Assembly (NCBI GenBank): GCA_038040395.1
Contig: JBBPIJ010000005.1
Coordinates: forward strand, 62,001-126,000
Reading direction: 5' to 3'
DNA: 64,000 nucleotides
Source: VAXT01 sp038040395
GTDB lineage: Bacteria; Actinomycetota; Thermoleophilia; Gaiellales; Gaiellaceae
Shown here: piece after piece, positions 24,470-33,487 of the stretch
Layout: every line of letters begins with the position of its first letter
Position numbering within the stretch: the stretch's first letter is position 1
Position numbers and translations under genes: made by a program
The notes under the pieces: generated by a model
Database searches by the model: none
The model's input: only the letters and a program-made list of their open reading frames with translations
What the model was told of the DNA's origin: nothing

Positions 24470-25621
24470 TCAGCCGCGCGCGACGCGGCCGAGCTCTTCG
24501 ATGGCGGTTTTGAGCTGCTCGTCGGAGTGGTACGGCGCCGGACCGAGACGGAGGTAGTGGCCGCGGCTGTCCGTGACGAGGCCGGCGTCGAGCAACCTGC
24601 GGCTCAGCTCCTCTGCGCGTTCCGACTCGAGCGCGAGGAAGCCGCCGAAGGCATCGAGCGGCGTGTCGCGGTCGCGCGTGACATCCGAGAGGTCGAGCTC
24701 GTCGAAGCGCCCTGCGAGCAGCGTCGTCTGGTGGAGGTAGCTCTGCCGCAGACGTTCGGGAGTAAGACCCTGCTGGTCGAAGAAGTCGCAGACGCGAGCG
24801 GCGCGGTAGTGGCTCGTCGGATCGTATGTCGAGCCGGCAAAGCGCATGCTCCCCGTCGGGTACTGCGTGGCGCCGGCTTCGTGCGCGGCGTGCATCTCGT
24901 CGAACTCCGCGAACCAGCCTGTGATCGCGGGCCGGAGCTCGTCGGCCTGCGGCGGAAGCCGCAGGAAACAGTTTCCCTCGCCAAGCTGCAGGTACTTGTA
25001 GCCGCCCCCGACGATCCACGCCCGCTCGAGGCCCGCGACCGTGAACGGTAGGCACCCGAGAGCGTGGTAGGCGTCGACGAGGAGCTCGGCGTCCGCCTCG
25101 GTGCAGGACACGGCCAGCGCGGGCAGGTCGGGAACGATGCGCGAGTCTTCGAAGAGGACGGCCGAGACGAGCACTGCGCTCGCGCCCGGAGCCTCGGCCG
25201 CGAGCCGCTCCGCGAGCGTCTCCACCGGCCGGGCCGGGAGCCGGACGACGTCGAGCCCCTCCTCCGCGAGCCGGCCGAGCTGGCGTCGCAGCGTGTGGAA
25301 CTCGCCATCGGTCGAGACGAGCTTCGGCCGCGCCCGCAGCGGCAGTGCCGACAGGAACCGGAGCACGAGCTCATGCGTGTTCGGCGCGAGCGCAATCGGC
25401 GCGCCCGGGTCGGCGAGCAGCCGCCGTACCCCTTCGCGCACCCGCTCCGCCTTCGCGAACGCGCGCTCCCACTTGAGGTCGGCGTGCTCGGCCGCGTCCT
25501 GCCACGCCTCCAGGTGTCCCTCGCGGGCTACATCCGGCCACGCCTGGTGCGAATGCCCGGTCAGGAGCAGCCGCTCGGAGACGCGGAAGGCCGAGTAGTG
25601 CTCGGCGAGCCCCTCGATCAA
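24470..25621 (-). CDS. kynU: Kynureninase
   Basis: A 383-residue PLP enzyme that hydrolyses kynurenine to anthranilate and alanine. It has the PLP aspartate and histidine in VDAYHALG (183-189) and the Schiff-base lysine K209 in GGGYKYLQLGEG. The TTG start overlaps the tryptophan dioxygenase stop (TTGA), which fixes it precisely. It is the last gene of the ten-gene tryptophan-degradation operon running from 34311. Confidence 0.92.
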   Translation of the reverse strand: MIEGLAEHYSAFRVSERLLLTGHSHQAWPDVAREGHLEAWQDAAEHADLKWERAFAKAERVREGVRRLLADPGAPIALAPNTHELVLRFLSALPLRARPKLVSTDGEFHTLRRQLGRLAEEGLDVVRLPARPVETLAERLAAEAPGASAVLVSAVLFEDSRIVPDLPALAVSCTEADAELLVDAYHALGCLPFTVAGLERAWIVGGGYKYLQLGEGNCFLRLPPQADELRPAITGWFAEFDEMHAAHEAGATQYPTGSMRFAGSTYDPTSHYRAARVCDFFDQQGLTPERLRQSYLHQTTLLAGRFDELDLSDVTRDRDTPLDAFGGFLALESERAEELSRRLLDAGLVTDSRGHYLRLGPAPYHSDEQLKTAIEELGRVARG

Positions 25622-26403
25622 AGCTCGCCGCGGATCGTCCAGAGGTCGGGGAAGAACGGCTTGTGGAGCGTCGTGCGGAGATACTCCGCGCCGTAGCCGC
25701 CGGTGCCCACCCGCGAGCCGATCGTCCGCTCGACCATCTTCACGTGGTGGTAACGCCACTCCATGAAGCCCTCGTCGAAGTCGACCAGACGCTCGGCCAC
25801 CTGCGCAGGCTCGCCGTCGTCGCGGTACGCCTGCAGCAGGGCGGCCTGGACTCCCTCCGATTCCTGTACCGGCTGCGCGACATCCCGCTCGAGGGCCGCC
25901 ACAGGGATCTCGTAGCCCTTGCCGGACAGGTAGCGAAGGAACGAGTCGTAAACGGACGGCCGCGCCAGCGCCGCTTCGACCTTCTCGTAGTCGACGCTTC
26001 CTTCGTGGTAGGCGGTCAGGACCCCGCGGTCCCGGCGGCCGAGGATCGCCTCGAGCTCACGGAACTGGCCGGACTGGAACCCGGACGAGGCCTCCAGCAG
26101 CTCCCGGAAGGTGAGGAACTGGACGGGCGTCATCGTCTCGATCACGTCGAGCTGCGCCACGATGAGCTTGAGGATCGTCAGGAGGCGCTTGAAGGTGGCG
26201 AAGGCGCGCGCGTCGTTCCCGTCTTCGAGCGTCCGCTGGAGGTAGCGGAGCTCGTGGATCAGCTGCTTGAACCAGAGCTCGTACACCTGGTGGACGACGA
26301 TGAAGAGGATCTCGTCGTGCTCGTCCGATTTCGGCCGCTGTGCGCCGAGGATCTCCTCCAGCGCCAGGTACGACGTGTAGCTCAGCGACTTGTCCTGGCT
26401 CAC
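25618..26403 (-). CDS. kynA: Tryptophan 2,3-dioxygenase
   Basis: A 261-residue heme dioxygenase that opens the indole ring of L-tryptophan to N-formylkynurenine. Family signatures include LSYTSYLALEEILGAQ, FIVVHQVYELWFKQLIHEL and WRYHHVKMVERTIG, with the heme-ligand histidine at 219-220 and the GTGGYGAEYL substrate loop. It overlaps both neighbours by four bases, placing it in the operon just ahead of kynureninase. Confidence 0.95.
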   Translation of the reverse strand: MSQDKSLSYTSYLALEEILGAQRPKSDEHDEILFIVVHQVYELWFKQLIHELRYLQRTLEDGNDARAFATFKRLLTILKLIVAQLDVIETMTPVQFLTFRELLEASSGFQSGQFRELEAILGRRDRGVLTAYHEGSVDYEKVEAALARPSVYDSFLRYLSGKGYEIPVAALERDVAQPVQESEGVQAALLQAYRDDGEPAQVAERLVDFDEGFMEWRYHHVKMVERTIGSRVGTGGYGAEYLRTTLHKPFFPDLWTIRGEL

Positions 26404-27488
26404 TGCGCCTCCTTGAACAGCTCACGGGCGATGATCTCGCGCTGCACCTCCGACGCGCCTTCGTAGATGCGGGGGGCGCGCACCTCACGATAGAGGTGCT
26501 CGAGCAGGTGGCCCTTCTCGAGCGCGCGGGCGCCGTGCACCTGGATCGCGACGTCGACCGCGCGCTGCGCCGTCTCGGTGGCAAAGAGCTTGGCCATGGC
26601 CGAGGCCTTGCGGACCGGGCGGACGCCCGCGTCGTACTGCTCGGCCGCGTCGCGGATCAGCAGGCGAGCGGCCTGGACGTTCGTCGCGACATCCGCGAGC
26701 TGGTGCGAGACCGCCTGGAACCCCGCCAGCGGTCGACCGAACGCGTGCCGTTCTTGAACGTACGCGACGGCGGCATCGAGGGCCGCCTGCGCCATGCCGA
26801 TTGCGAATGCCCCGACGCTCGGCCGGAAGAGGTCGAGCGTGTCCATCGCTACGCCGAAACCGTTGTCGACGTCGCCGAGCACCTGCTCGGCCTCGACGGG
26901 GACGCCGTCGAAGTCGAGGCGGCCGATCGGGTGTGGCGCGAGCAGCTCGAGGCGCTCACCCGAGAGCCCCTCGCTCTCGCGCGGAACGGCGAACGCGGTG
27001 ATCCCCTTCGCGCCGCCGGCGGACGTGCGGGCGAAGACGCTGTAGACGTCGGCTTCGGGCGCATTGGAGATCCAGATCTTCGTGCCGGTGAGGCGGAATC
27101 CGTTCCGCTCGCGTTTGGCACGCAGGCCGAGGTTCGCCGCGTCGGAGCCGGCCTCGGGCTCGCTGAGCGCGAAGGCGGCCACGGCCTCGCCGGCCGCGAG
27201 CCGCGGGATCCATTCGTCGCGGAGCGCCGGTTGCCCACGGCTGAGGATCGGGTATCCGCCGAGACCCTGCAACGCTAGAGCCGTCTCGGCCTCGGTGCAG
27301 CCGTGTGCCAGACCTTCGCGGAGATCGCAGAGCTCGACCGCGGAGCCTGCGAAGACCAGCTCGAGCAGGCCGTGCTCGCCGAGGGCCTGTACGAGCGGGC
27401 GGTTCAGCCGTCCCGGCTCTCCTTTCGCAGCGATCGGAGCGAAGACCTCGTGCCCGAGGCGGCGGGCGCGTTCGAGGACGTCAGCCAT
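26400..27488 (-). CDS. Acyl-CoA dehydrogenase
   Basis: A 362-residue flavoprotein of the acyl-CoA dehydrogenase family, with FALSEPEAGSDAANL, GTKIWISNA, and the C-terminal IYEGASEVQREIIARELF carrying the usual catalytic glutamate. Its place in the operon suggests it oxidises an alicyclic CoA thioester formed after anthranilyl-CoA dearomatisation. It overlaps the RidA gene upstream by eight bases and kynA downstream by four. Confidence 0.9.
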   Translation of the reverse strand: MADVLERARRLGHEVFAPIAAKGEPGRLNRPLVQALGEHGLLELVFAGSAVELCDLREGLAHGCTEAETALALQGLGGYPILSRGQPALRDEWIPRLAAGEAVAAFALSEPEAGSDAANLGLRAKRERNGFRLTGTKIWISNAPEADVYSVFARTSAGGAKGITAFAVPRESEGLSGERLELLAPHPIGRLDFDGVPVEAEQVLGDVDNGFGVAMDTLDLFRPSVGAFAIGMAQAALDAAVAYVQERHAFGRPLAGFQAVSHQLADVATNVQAARLLIRDAAEQYDAGVRPVRKASAMAKLFATETAQRAVDVAIQVHGARALEKGHLLEHLYREVRAPRIYEGASEVQREIIARELFKEAQ

Positions 27489-27858
27489 CGAGGACGGCGA
27501 CGCCCATCAGCTCGACGCGCGCTTCGGGCTCGAACAGAGCCGAGACCCCGATCAAGGCCATCGCCGGGTAGCGCCGCCCGAAGTGCCGGCGCCAGACCTC
27601 GCCCAGCTCACGCGTCGAGGCACGGTACTCCTCGACGTCAGTCGTGTAGACGACGAGCGAGACGAGCCGATCCGGCTCGCCCCCGGCCGCGCGGAGCGCG
27701 GTGACGAGCTTCCCGGCGGCCGAGTCGAACTGCTCGACGAGCGAGGCGCCCTCGCCGGTCTGACCACCGAGGTACACCGCACCACCCGCGACGACGGCGT
27801 GCGCGAAGCCGACCGGCTCGGGCAACTCCGAAGGATTGACGATCAGCGGCCGGTCCAC
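27481..27858 (-). CDS. RidA/YjgF-family enamine/imine deaminase
   Basis: A 125-residue RidA-family protein (VGFAHAVVAGGAVYLGGQTG, LVVYTTDVEEY, PEARVELMGVAVL). RidA proteins hydrolyse enamines and imines to ketones and ammonia. In this operon the expected product of the 2-aminobenzoyl-CoA monooxygenase/reductase is a cyclic enamine, so a role in removing its amino group is attractive. It overlaps the enoyl-CoA hydratase gene by 16 bases. Confidence 0.85.
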   Translation of the reverse strand: MDRPLIVNPSELPEPVGFAHAVVAGGAVYLGGQTGEGASLVEQFDSAAGKLVTALRAAGGEPDRLVSLVVYTTDVEEYRASTRELGEVWRRHFGRRYPAMALIGVSALFEPEARVELMGVAVLDG

Positions 27859-28670
27859 GCTGCGCTCCGGCCCTCGGTCCAGGCCGCGTAGAACTCGCCG
27901 AAGTCGTCGCTCTTCATCAGGAGCGCCTGGGCGAGCGCCTCCATCTCGACCGCATCGGCGAGCGACATGTCCAGCTCTCGCGTGAGGAGCACCTTCGTCG
28001 TCGACTGCGCGAGCGCGGGGCCGTCGGCGAGACGCCGCGCGAGCTCGGCTGCCGCGGCCGGCAGCTCCTCGTCGTCGACGACGCGCGTCGCGAGGCCGAT
28101 CGCAGCGGCGCGCTCGGCGTCGAGCTCGTCGCCGAGGACGAGCAGCTCGGTCGCGCGGCCGAGGCCGACGAGGCGCGGGAGCAGGTACGCCGCGCCCATG
28201 TCCGCTCCGGCCAGGCCGACCCGCGTGAAGAGGAACTTGAACTTCGCTGAGCGCGCGACCAGCCGCAGGTCGGCGGCGAGCGCGAGCACCGCGCCGGCTC
28301 CTGCCGCGACCCCGTTCACGGCCGCGACGATCGGGAGGGGTGCATCCCGCATCGCCCTGACGACCGCGCCGCTCATGCGCGTGAAGTCGAGCAGCTCGCC
28401 CGCTCCCATCCCTTGCAGCTCGCCGATGATCTCATCGACGTCGCCGCCGGAGCAGAAGCCGCGGCCTTGCCCGGTGAGGACGAGGACGCGGGCGTCGCCG
28501 CGGTGCGGGAGCTCGCCCAGGAGGTCCCGGAGGTCGGCGTAGACGTCGAAGGTCAGCGCGTTCAGCTTCTCGGGACGCGAGAAGGTGACCGTCGCAACGC
28601 CGTTCTCGAGCGAGAAGTCAAAGTTCTGCCACCGCTCCGTGAACCCGGCCGAGGCGCGGAAGGGGCTCAT
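27843..28670 (-). CDS. Enoyl-CoA hydratase/isomerase family protein
   Basis: A 275-residue crotonase-fold protein with the oxyanion-hole segments FCSGGDVDEI and VNGVAAGAGAVLALAAD and the helical C-terminus. It probably hydrates or opens an alicyclic CoA thioester after ring dearomatisation. The ATG overlaps the SDR stop (ATGA), which fixes the start. Confidence 0.9.
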   Translation of the reverse strand: MSPFRASAGFTERWQNFDFSLENGVATVTFSRPEKLNALTFDVYADLRDLLGELPHRGDARVLVLTGQGRGFCSGGDVDEIIGELQGMGAGELLDFTRMSGAVVRAMRDAPLPIVAAVNGVAAGAGAVLALAADLRLVARSAKFKFLFTRVGLAGADMGAAYLLPRLVGLGRATELLVLGDELDAERAAAIGLATRVVDDEELPAAAAELARRLADGPALAQSTTKVLLTRELDMSLADAVEMEALAQALLMKSDDFGEFYAAWTEGRSAAWTGR

Positions 28671-29359
28671 GACTGCAGGCCCCCGCCGTCGAGGACGAGC
28701 GCCTGCCCGTTGATCGCCGCCGCCTCCGGTGAGGCGAGGAAGACGACCGCGGCCGCCACCTCGTCCGGCTCGAGCAGCCGGCCGAGCGGCGTCATCGCCT
28801 CGAGCGCGGCTGCCGCGTCTTCGGTCGTGCGTCCCGTCCTCTCGACGATAGTCGCGATCGTGCGACGCGTCATGTCCGTGTCCACGTACGCGGGACAGAC
28901 GGCGTTCGCGGTGACGCCGGTCCCGGCGACCTCGGCCGCGGCTGCGCGCATCAGCCCGATCGCGGCGTGCTTGGACGCCGCGTACGCCGCGGTGTAGGGG
29001 GCGCCCGTGAGACCTGCGACGGAGGCTACGGTCACGATGCGGCCATCTCCGCGCTCGATCATGCCGCCGATGACGGCGCGCGTGCAGAGGAAGGCGCCGG
29101 TCGCGTTGACGTCGAGGTGCGCGCGCCAGTCGTCGAGGGTCGTGCGGGCAAGCGGCGCGCCGGACGCGACGCCCGCATTGTTGACGAGCACGTCGACGCG
29201 GCCGAGGCGCTCGAAGAACGCCGTCACCTGCCCCTCGTCGGTGACGTCGAGCTCGTCGCGGCCGACGGCTTCCACGCGCTCGCCGGCGGCCGCGAACCGG
29301 TCGGCGACCGCCTTCCCGATGCCCTTCGTGCCACCGGTGACGACCACTATTCGACTCAC
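28667..29359 (-). CDS. Short-chain dehydrogenase/reductase
   Basis: A 230-residue classical SDR: nucleotide-binding TGGTKGIGKAVA, NNAGVASG, catalytic serine in VASVAGLTG, YAASKHAA with the Tyr/Lys pair, and C-terminal NGQALVLDGG. It likely acts as a 3-hydroxyacyl-CoA dehydrogenase in the pathway. It overlaps the neighbouring genes by four bases on each side. Confidence 0.9.
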   Translation of the reverse strand: MSRIVVVTGGTKGIGKAVADRFAAAGERVEAVGRDELDVTDEGQVTAFFERLGRVDVLVNNAGVASGAPLARTTLDDWRAHLDVNATGAFLCTRAVIGGMIERGDGRIVTVASVAGLTGAPYTAAYAASKHAAIGLMRAAAAEVAGTGVTANAVCPAYVDTDMTRRTIATIVERTGRTTEDAAAALEAMTPLGRLLEPDEVAAAVVFLASPEAAAINGQALVLDGGGLQS

Positions 29360-30825
29360 GCGCGGAGCGCCTTCCGGTCGAGCTTGCCCGACGGCGTCTT
29401 CGGCAGGTCGTCGACGAACACGACCTCGCGCGGGTACTTGTGGGGCGAGAGCCGCTCACGGACGAAGTTCTGGAGGGCGGCTTCCTCGACCGGCTTTCGA
29501 GTGACCACGTACGCGCGCGGCACCGTCAGGCCGTTCTGTGCGGCGCCGACCACTGCGCACTCGACCACGTCCGGGTGCCCGACGAGGCAGTGCTCGATCT
29601 CGGCCGGCGCTACCCAGATGCCGCCGACCTTGAGCAGGTCGTCGACGCGGCCGCGGTACCAGAAGAAGCCGTCCTCGTCGCGCTCGAAAAGGTCGCCGGT
29701 GCGGACGGTGTCGCCGTCGAACGTGCGCTTCGTCTTCTCGTGGTCGCCCCAGTACAGGAGGGCGGCCGTGTCACCGGTGACGAGCAGCTCGCCGGTCTCG
29801 CCGAGCTCGGCCTCGTAGCCCGGCACGAGCTCGCCGGTGCTCCCGGGGCGCGCGCGGCCGGGACGGTTCGAGATGTAGATGTGGTACAGCTCGGAGGAGC
29901 CGATCCCGTCGAGCACTTCGACGCCGAACGTCTCGAGCCAGCGGTCGTGCAACTCGCGCGGCAGCGCCTCACCGGCGGAGGTGCACAGGCGCAGGCAGGA
30001 CAAGTCCTGAGCTCCGGCGCCCGGATGGTTGACCATCTGGGCCATCATCGTCGGCACGTTGACGAGGATCGTCGGGCGGTGCTCGGCGATCAGCTCGAAG
30101 ATCCGGTCCGGCGTCGTGCGCTCGGGAAAGACGATGCCGGCGCCGCCGACGCCGAACGGGTAGAGGGCCGTCAGGTCGCGCGCGTAGCCGAAGAAGAGCT
30201 TCGGCACGGGCAGCACGACGTCGTCCTCGCGGATCCCGAGCACGCCGCGCGCGTACCAGTCGTGACTGAGCACGGGACTGTGCGTCGGGTGCACAGCAGC
30301 CTTCGGCCGGCCGGTGCTCCCGGTCGTGAACTTCCAGAGCGCGACGTCGTCCTTCGTGGTGGGAGCGGGCTCGAGCTCGTCGGACAGCTCCTCGAGTCGC
30401 TCCCAGAACGTCTCGTCGACGACGAGAACCTGTCGCTCGCCTGCGACCTGACGGATCGCCGTCTCCGTAGTCTCATCGGCGACCACGACCGCCGCATCGG
30501 TGTACTCGAGGTAGTAGGCGTAATCCTTCGGCTGAAGGAACGTGTACGCCTCCGCGGTCACCGCGCCGATCTTCTGGGCGCCATACCAGAGCGCGACGAA
30601 CTCGACGGAGTCGCCAAGGGCCAGCAAAACCCGGTCCTGGGCACGCACACCGACCTCCAGGAGAAGGTTGCCCGAGCGATTGACGAGACTCGCGAGCTCG
30701 GCATACGTCGTCGTCACCGCGTGCCTGATAAGCGCGGTCCGGTCGCCCCGGCCCTCCTCCACGTTGCGGTCGACGAACCAGGTCGCGAGGTTGAGCTCGC
30801 GCGGCAGGTCGGCATGCGTGATCAC
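29356..30825 (-). CDS. Benzoate-CoA ligase family protein, probable 2-aminobenzoate (anthranilate)-CoA ligase
   Basis: A 489-residue adenylate-forming enzyme. It shows the P-loop LWKFTTGSTGRPKAAVH, the acyl-adenylate motif DGIGSSELYHIYISN, the hinge YRGRVDDLLKVGG and the late lysine PKTPSGKLDRKAL. The closest pattern is the benzoate-CoA ligase family. Kynureninase (making anthranilate) and the 2-aminobenzoyl-CoA monooxygenase/reductase are in the same operon, so anthranilate is the inferred substrate. GTG start coupled by GTGA to the creatininase-family gene. Confidence 0.88.
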   Translation of the reverse strand: MITHADLPRELNLATWFVDRNVEEGRGDRTALIRHAVTTTYAELASLVNRSGNLLLEVGVRAQDRVLLALGDSVEFVALWYGAQKIGAVTAEAYTFLQPKDYAYYLEYTDAAVVVADETTETAIRQVAGERQVLVVDETFWERLEELSDELEPAPTTKDDVALWKFTTGSTGRPKAAVHPTHSPVLSHDWYARGVLGIREDDVVLPVPKLFFGYARDLTALYPFGVGGAGIVFPERTTPDRIFELIAEHRPTILVNVPTMMAQMVNHPGAGAQDLSCLRLCTSAGEALPRELHDRWLETFGVEVLDGIGSSELYHIYISNRPGRARPGSTGELVPGYEAELGETGELLVTGDTAALLYWGDHEKTKRTFDGDTVRTGDLFERDEDGFFWYRGRVDDLLKVGGIWVAPAEIEHCLVGHPDVVECAVVGAAQNGLTVPRAYVVTRKPVEEAALQNFVRERLSPHKYPREVVFVDDLPKTPSGKLDRKALRA

Positions 30826-31505
30826 GCCGCGACCTCGCGGATCAGCTCGACGAGCATCTCCGTCAGCGTCTCGAACGTCTGGCGGCCCTCCTCGGCGGAG
30901 GCCTCGGCCGGGGAGCCGCAGTACGCCTGGTCCATACCCATCGCCGCGAAGTCCGTCTGGCCCGCGCGGATCACCGCAGGCATGTCGACGTGCCGCTCGT
31001 CGAGAGCCAGCATCCGGTCGACGTGGACGAGGTCCGCCCGTTCGGCGAGCACGAGAGAGGTCTCGTAGCGGCCCGCGTGGCACGACCCCGAGCGGAACTC
31101 GTCGGTCAGGCGCTCCGCGTTCCTGCGGCGAGTGAGGTCGAGCAGCGGGAGCCCAGTGGAGCGCAGCGTCTCGACCTGCTCCGGCTCGAAGTGGCTGTTG
31201 ACGAGCACGAGCGGGCCAACGGTGTCGGCTATCTCGGTCACGAGTGAGCGCAGCGTCTCTTCGCCGATCGACACGGCGCCGGGGAACGCCGACCCGTAGC
31301 GCGTGACGCCGTACGGGATCGCAGGCAGGACGAGCACGCGCACTTCGCCCTCGAGCCGCTCGGCGGCGCGGTTGCAGATGCCGACCGAGATCAACGTGTC
31401 CGTCGCGAGCGGGGCGTGCGGCCCGTGCGGCTCGGTTGCGCCGAGCGGGAGGAGGTGCACCGCGTCCGTCGGCACGTCAGGGTAGGCCAGGTCGCCGAAG
31501 TTCAC
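30822..31505 (-). CDS. Creatininase-family amidohydrolase, candidate N-formylkynurenine formamidase
   Basis: A 227-residue creatininase-fold protein keeping the metal-ligand positions: E25, H27, H30 and D36 in ATEPHGPHAPLATDT, H105 in LVNSHFEPE, and H143/E148 in CHAGRYETS. The operon encodes tryptophan dioxygenase and kynureninase but no recognised kynurenine formamidase. The creatininase family includes a formamide hydrolase (ArfB of flavin/F420 synthesis), so this protein is a good candidate for the missing deformylation step. That function is inference; it might instead cleave a later amide. Coupled by four-base overlaps on both sides. Confidence 0.75.
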   Translation of the reverse strand: MNFGDLAYPDVPTDAVHLLPLGATEPHGPHAPLATDTLISVGICNRAAERLEGEVRVLVLPAIPYGVTRYGSAFPGAVSIGEETLRSLVTEIADTVGPLVLVNSHFEPEQVETLRSTGLPLLDLTRRRNAERLTDEFRSGSCHAGRYETSLVLAERADLVHVDRMLALDERHVDMPAVIRAGQTDFAAMGMDQAYCGSPAEASAEEGRQTFETLTEMLVELIREVAA

Positions 31506-33487
31506 GCCGGCACCTCGCCGAATGACGCCCTGTTACTTGTCGAGACGGGGCGCTCGATTTGCATCTCGGGGAGGTCGAGCAGGACGAGGTCCGCGCGGCC
31601 GGCGCCGACGATCGTGTTCGCCTCGTCGAGCGTCGTCAAGTAACCGCCGACGAGGGTCGGGACGCGCGCCTCGTTCCGGATGCGGTCGCTGAGCGCGGTC
31701 AGGAACCCGCGGCGGTACTCCGGCCGGTCGTCGTGCGCCGTCTGGCCCGCCGCCACGTGGATCAGGTCGCAGCCGTGTTTCGCGAGCGCCCGCGCGATCG
31801 CGATCCCGTCCGCGACGCCGTTGCCACGCGGGTGCCAGTCGGTGACCGAGAGGCGGACCGCGAGAACACGCGGCCACACGTCCCGGACGGCTTCGAGGAC
31901 GTCCACCGGGAACCGGAGGTGGTCGTCCTCGTCGTTCGTCAGCGGCGAGAGATAACTGCCGAGCAGGTAGCCGTGGGCCATGTCGAGCTCGAGGACCGCG
32001 ACGCCGAGCTCCACCGCGCGCAGCGCGGCTGCGACGAACCCTTCGCGCACGGCCGGCTCGTCCGGCGGCCCGGGGACGACGCCGAACGGACCGTACGGCT
32101 TTGTCGTCGGCGCGACGAGCGGCCACCCGTCCGCGAGCGGCAAGTCGACGCCGTGCTCGCGCACCTGCGTCGCGCCGCGGCGCCCCGCGTGCCCGAGCTG
32201 CAGGATCACCTGTCCTACCGGCGGCTGCCAGTTGTCGACCGTCGGCGTCTCCGAAGTGATCCGGGCCTCCTCGGACACCGCCACGAAGCCGCTCGGCACG
32301 AGCGCGAATCGGTTCGGGAGCTCGACGCCTCGCAGCTCGAACGGCGCGAAGGCGGGCGGCGGCGAGACGGACCGGCCGCCGAGCCACGAGTCGAGCGCGC
32401 GCGTGAACTGCGGGTCGCGCACGCCCAGGGTCGCGTGGGTGATCCGCCCGCTCCGGGTGAGGAGGTTGAAAGCGAACTGGACCGGCTCGAGGTGCGAGTA
32501 GCTCGCGATCCTCCCGAAGTATGCAGCGCTCTCGCTGGCCGCCTCCTGCGTGCGCTCGACGAAGGTCGCGCGCTCGAGCTCGTAATCGACGAATGCCGCT
32601 TCGAGATTCCAGCGGCGGCGCGCAAGGGCAGCCGCGAGCGCGATCGAGTCCTCCATCGCAAGCTTCGTCCCGGAGCCGATCGAGAAGTGCGCGGTATGCA
32701 CCGCGTCGCCGAGCAGAACGACGTTCCCTACGTGCCACGTCTTGTTCGTGACCTTCGGAAAGTCGAGCCAGAGCGACCTGTTCGAGAAGAGCTCGCGGCC
32801 CCGCAGCTCGTTCGCGAACAGCTGCTCGCAGAAGGCGAGGCTCTCCTGCTCGTCCATCTCGTCAAGCCCGGCTGCGCGCCACACCGCCTCCGGGCACTCG
32901 ACGATGAACGTCGACATGCGCTCGTCGAACGGGTACGCGTGGGCGTTGAAGAGCCCGTGCTCGGTCTCGCGGAAGGCGAACGTGAAGGCGTCGAAGACGT
33001 GGTCGGTGCCGAACCAGACGTACTTGCTGCCCTCGGTGCGCACCCTCGTGCCGAAGTCGCGGAGCTGCCGGACGAGGCTGTTCGCGCCGTCCGCGCCGAC
33101 GACGAGGTCGGCCTCCGGAAGCTCCTCGACCTCGAAGCCGAACTCCAGCGCGACGCCCAGCTCGCGGCACCGTTCCTGCAGGATCTCGAGCAGCCGCTTG
33201 CGCGCGATCGCGGAGAAGGAGTGGCCCCGTGACGAAAGCTCGCGCCCTTGGTAGCGAATGTCGATCCGGTCCCAGCGCGCGAACGTGTCTGTGATCTCGA
33301 GGTGCGTCTCCGGGTCGGCATCGCGGAGGGCGCCGAGCGTCTCCTCGCTGAAGACGACGCCGAAGCCGAAGGTCGCGTCGGGTGCGTTTCGCTCGAGGAC
33401 GCGGACGTCGACGCTGCGGTCGAGCTTCTTCAAGAGGATCGCGAGATAGAGGCCCGCCGGGCCGGCGCCGACGATCTCCACCTTCAC
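31502..33487 (-). CDS. Bifunctional 2-aminobenzoyl-CoA monooxygenase/reductase-like flavoprotein
   Basis: A 661-residue fusion. Residues 1 to about 380 are a flavin aromatic hydroxylase (GAGPAGLYLAILL at 7-19; VVGADGANSLVR; GNVVLLGDAVHTAHFSIGSG). From about 390 it is an old-yellow-enzyme-type domain (ELPNRFALVPSGF, LQLGHAGRRG, VGGYLTTLDEANTI). This arrangement is that of the enzyme that monooxygenates and reduces 2-aminobenzoyl-CoA to a non-aromatic product, also annotated salicylyl-CoA 5-hydroxylase/oxidoreductase. The neighbouring CoA ligase and kynureninase support the aminobenzoyl-CoA assignment. The reductase half seems somewhat shorter than in proteobacterial versions. Confidence 0.88.
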   Translation of the reverse strand: MKVEIVGAGPAGLYLAILLKKLDRSVDVRVLERNAPDATFGFGVVFSEETLGALRDADPETHLEITDTFARWDRIDIRYQGRELSSRGHSFSAIARKRLLEILQERCRELGVALEFGFEVEELPEADLVVGADGANSLVRQLRDFGTRVRTEGSKYVWFGTDHVFDAFTFAFRETEHGLFNAHAYPFDERMSTFIVECPEAVWRAAGLDEMDEQESLAFCEQLFANELRGRELFSNRSLWLDFPKVTNKTWHVGNVVLLGDAVHTAHFSIGSGTKLAMEDSIALAAALARRRWNLEAAFVDYELERATFVERTQEAASESAAYFGRIASYSHLEPVQFAFNLLTRSGRITHATLGVRDPQFTRALDSWLGGRSVSPPPAFAPFELRGVELPNRFALVPSGFVAVSEEARITSETPTVDNWQPPVGQVILQLGHAGRRGATQVREHGVDLPLADGWPLVAPTTKPYGPFGVVPGPPDEPAVREGFVAAALRAVELGVAVLELDMAHGYLLGSYLSPLTNDEDDHLRFPVDVLEAVRDVWPRVLAVRLSVTDWHPRGNGVADGIAIARALAKHGCDLIHVAAGQTAHDDRPEYRRGFLTALSDRIRNEARVPTLVGGYLTTLDEANTIVGAGRADLVLLDLPEMQIERPVSTSNRASFGEVPA

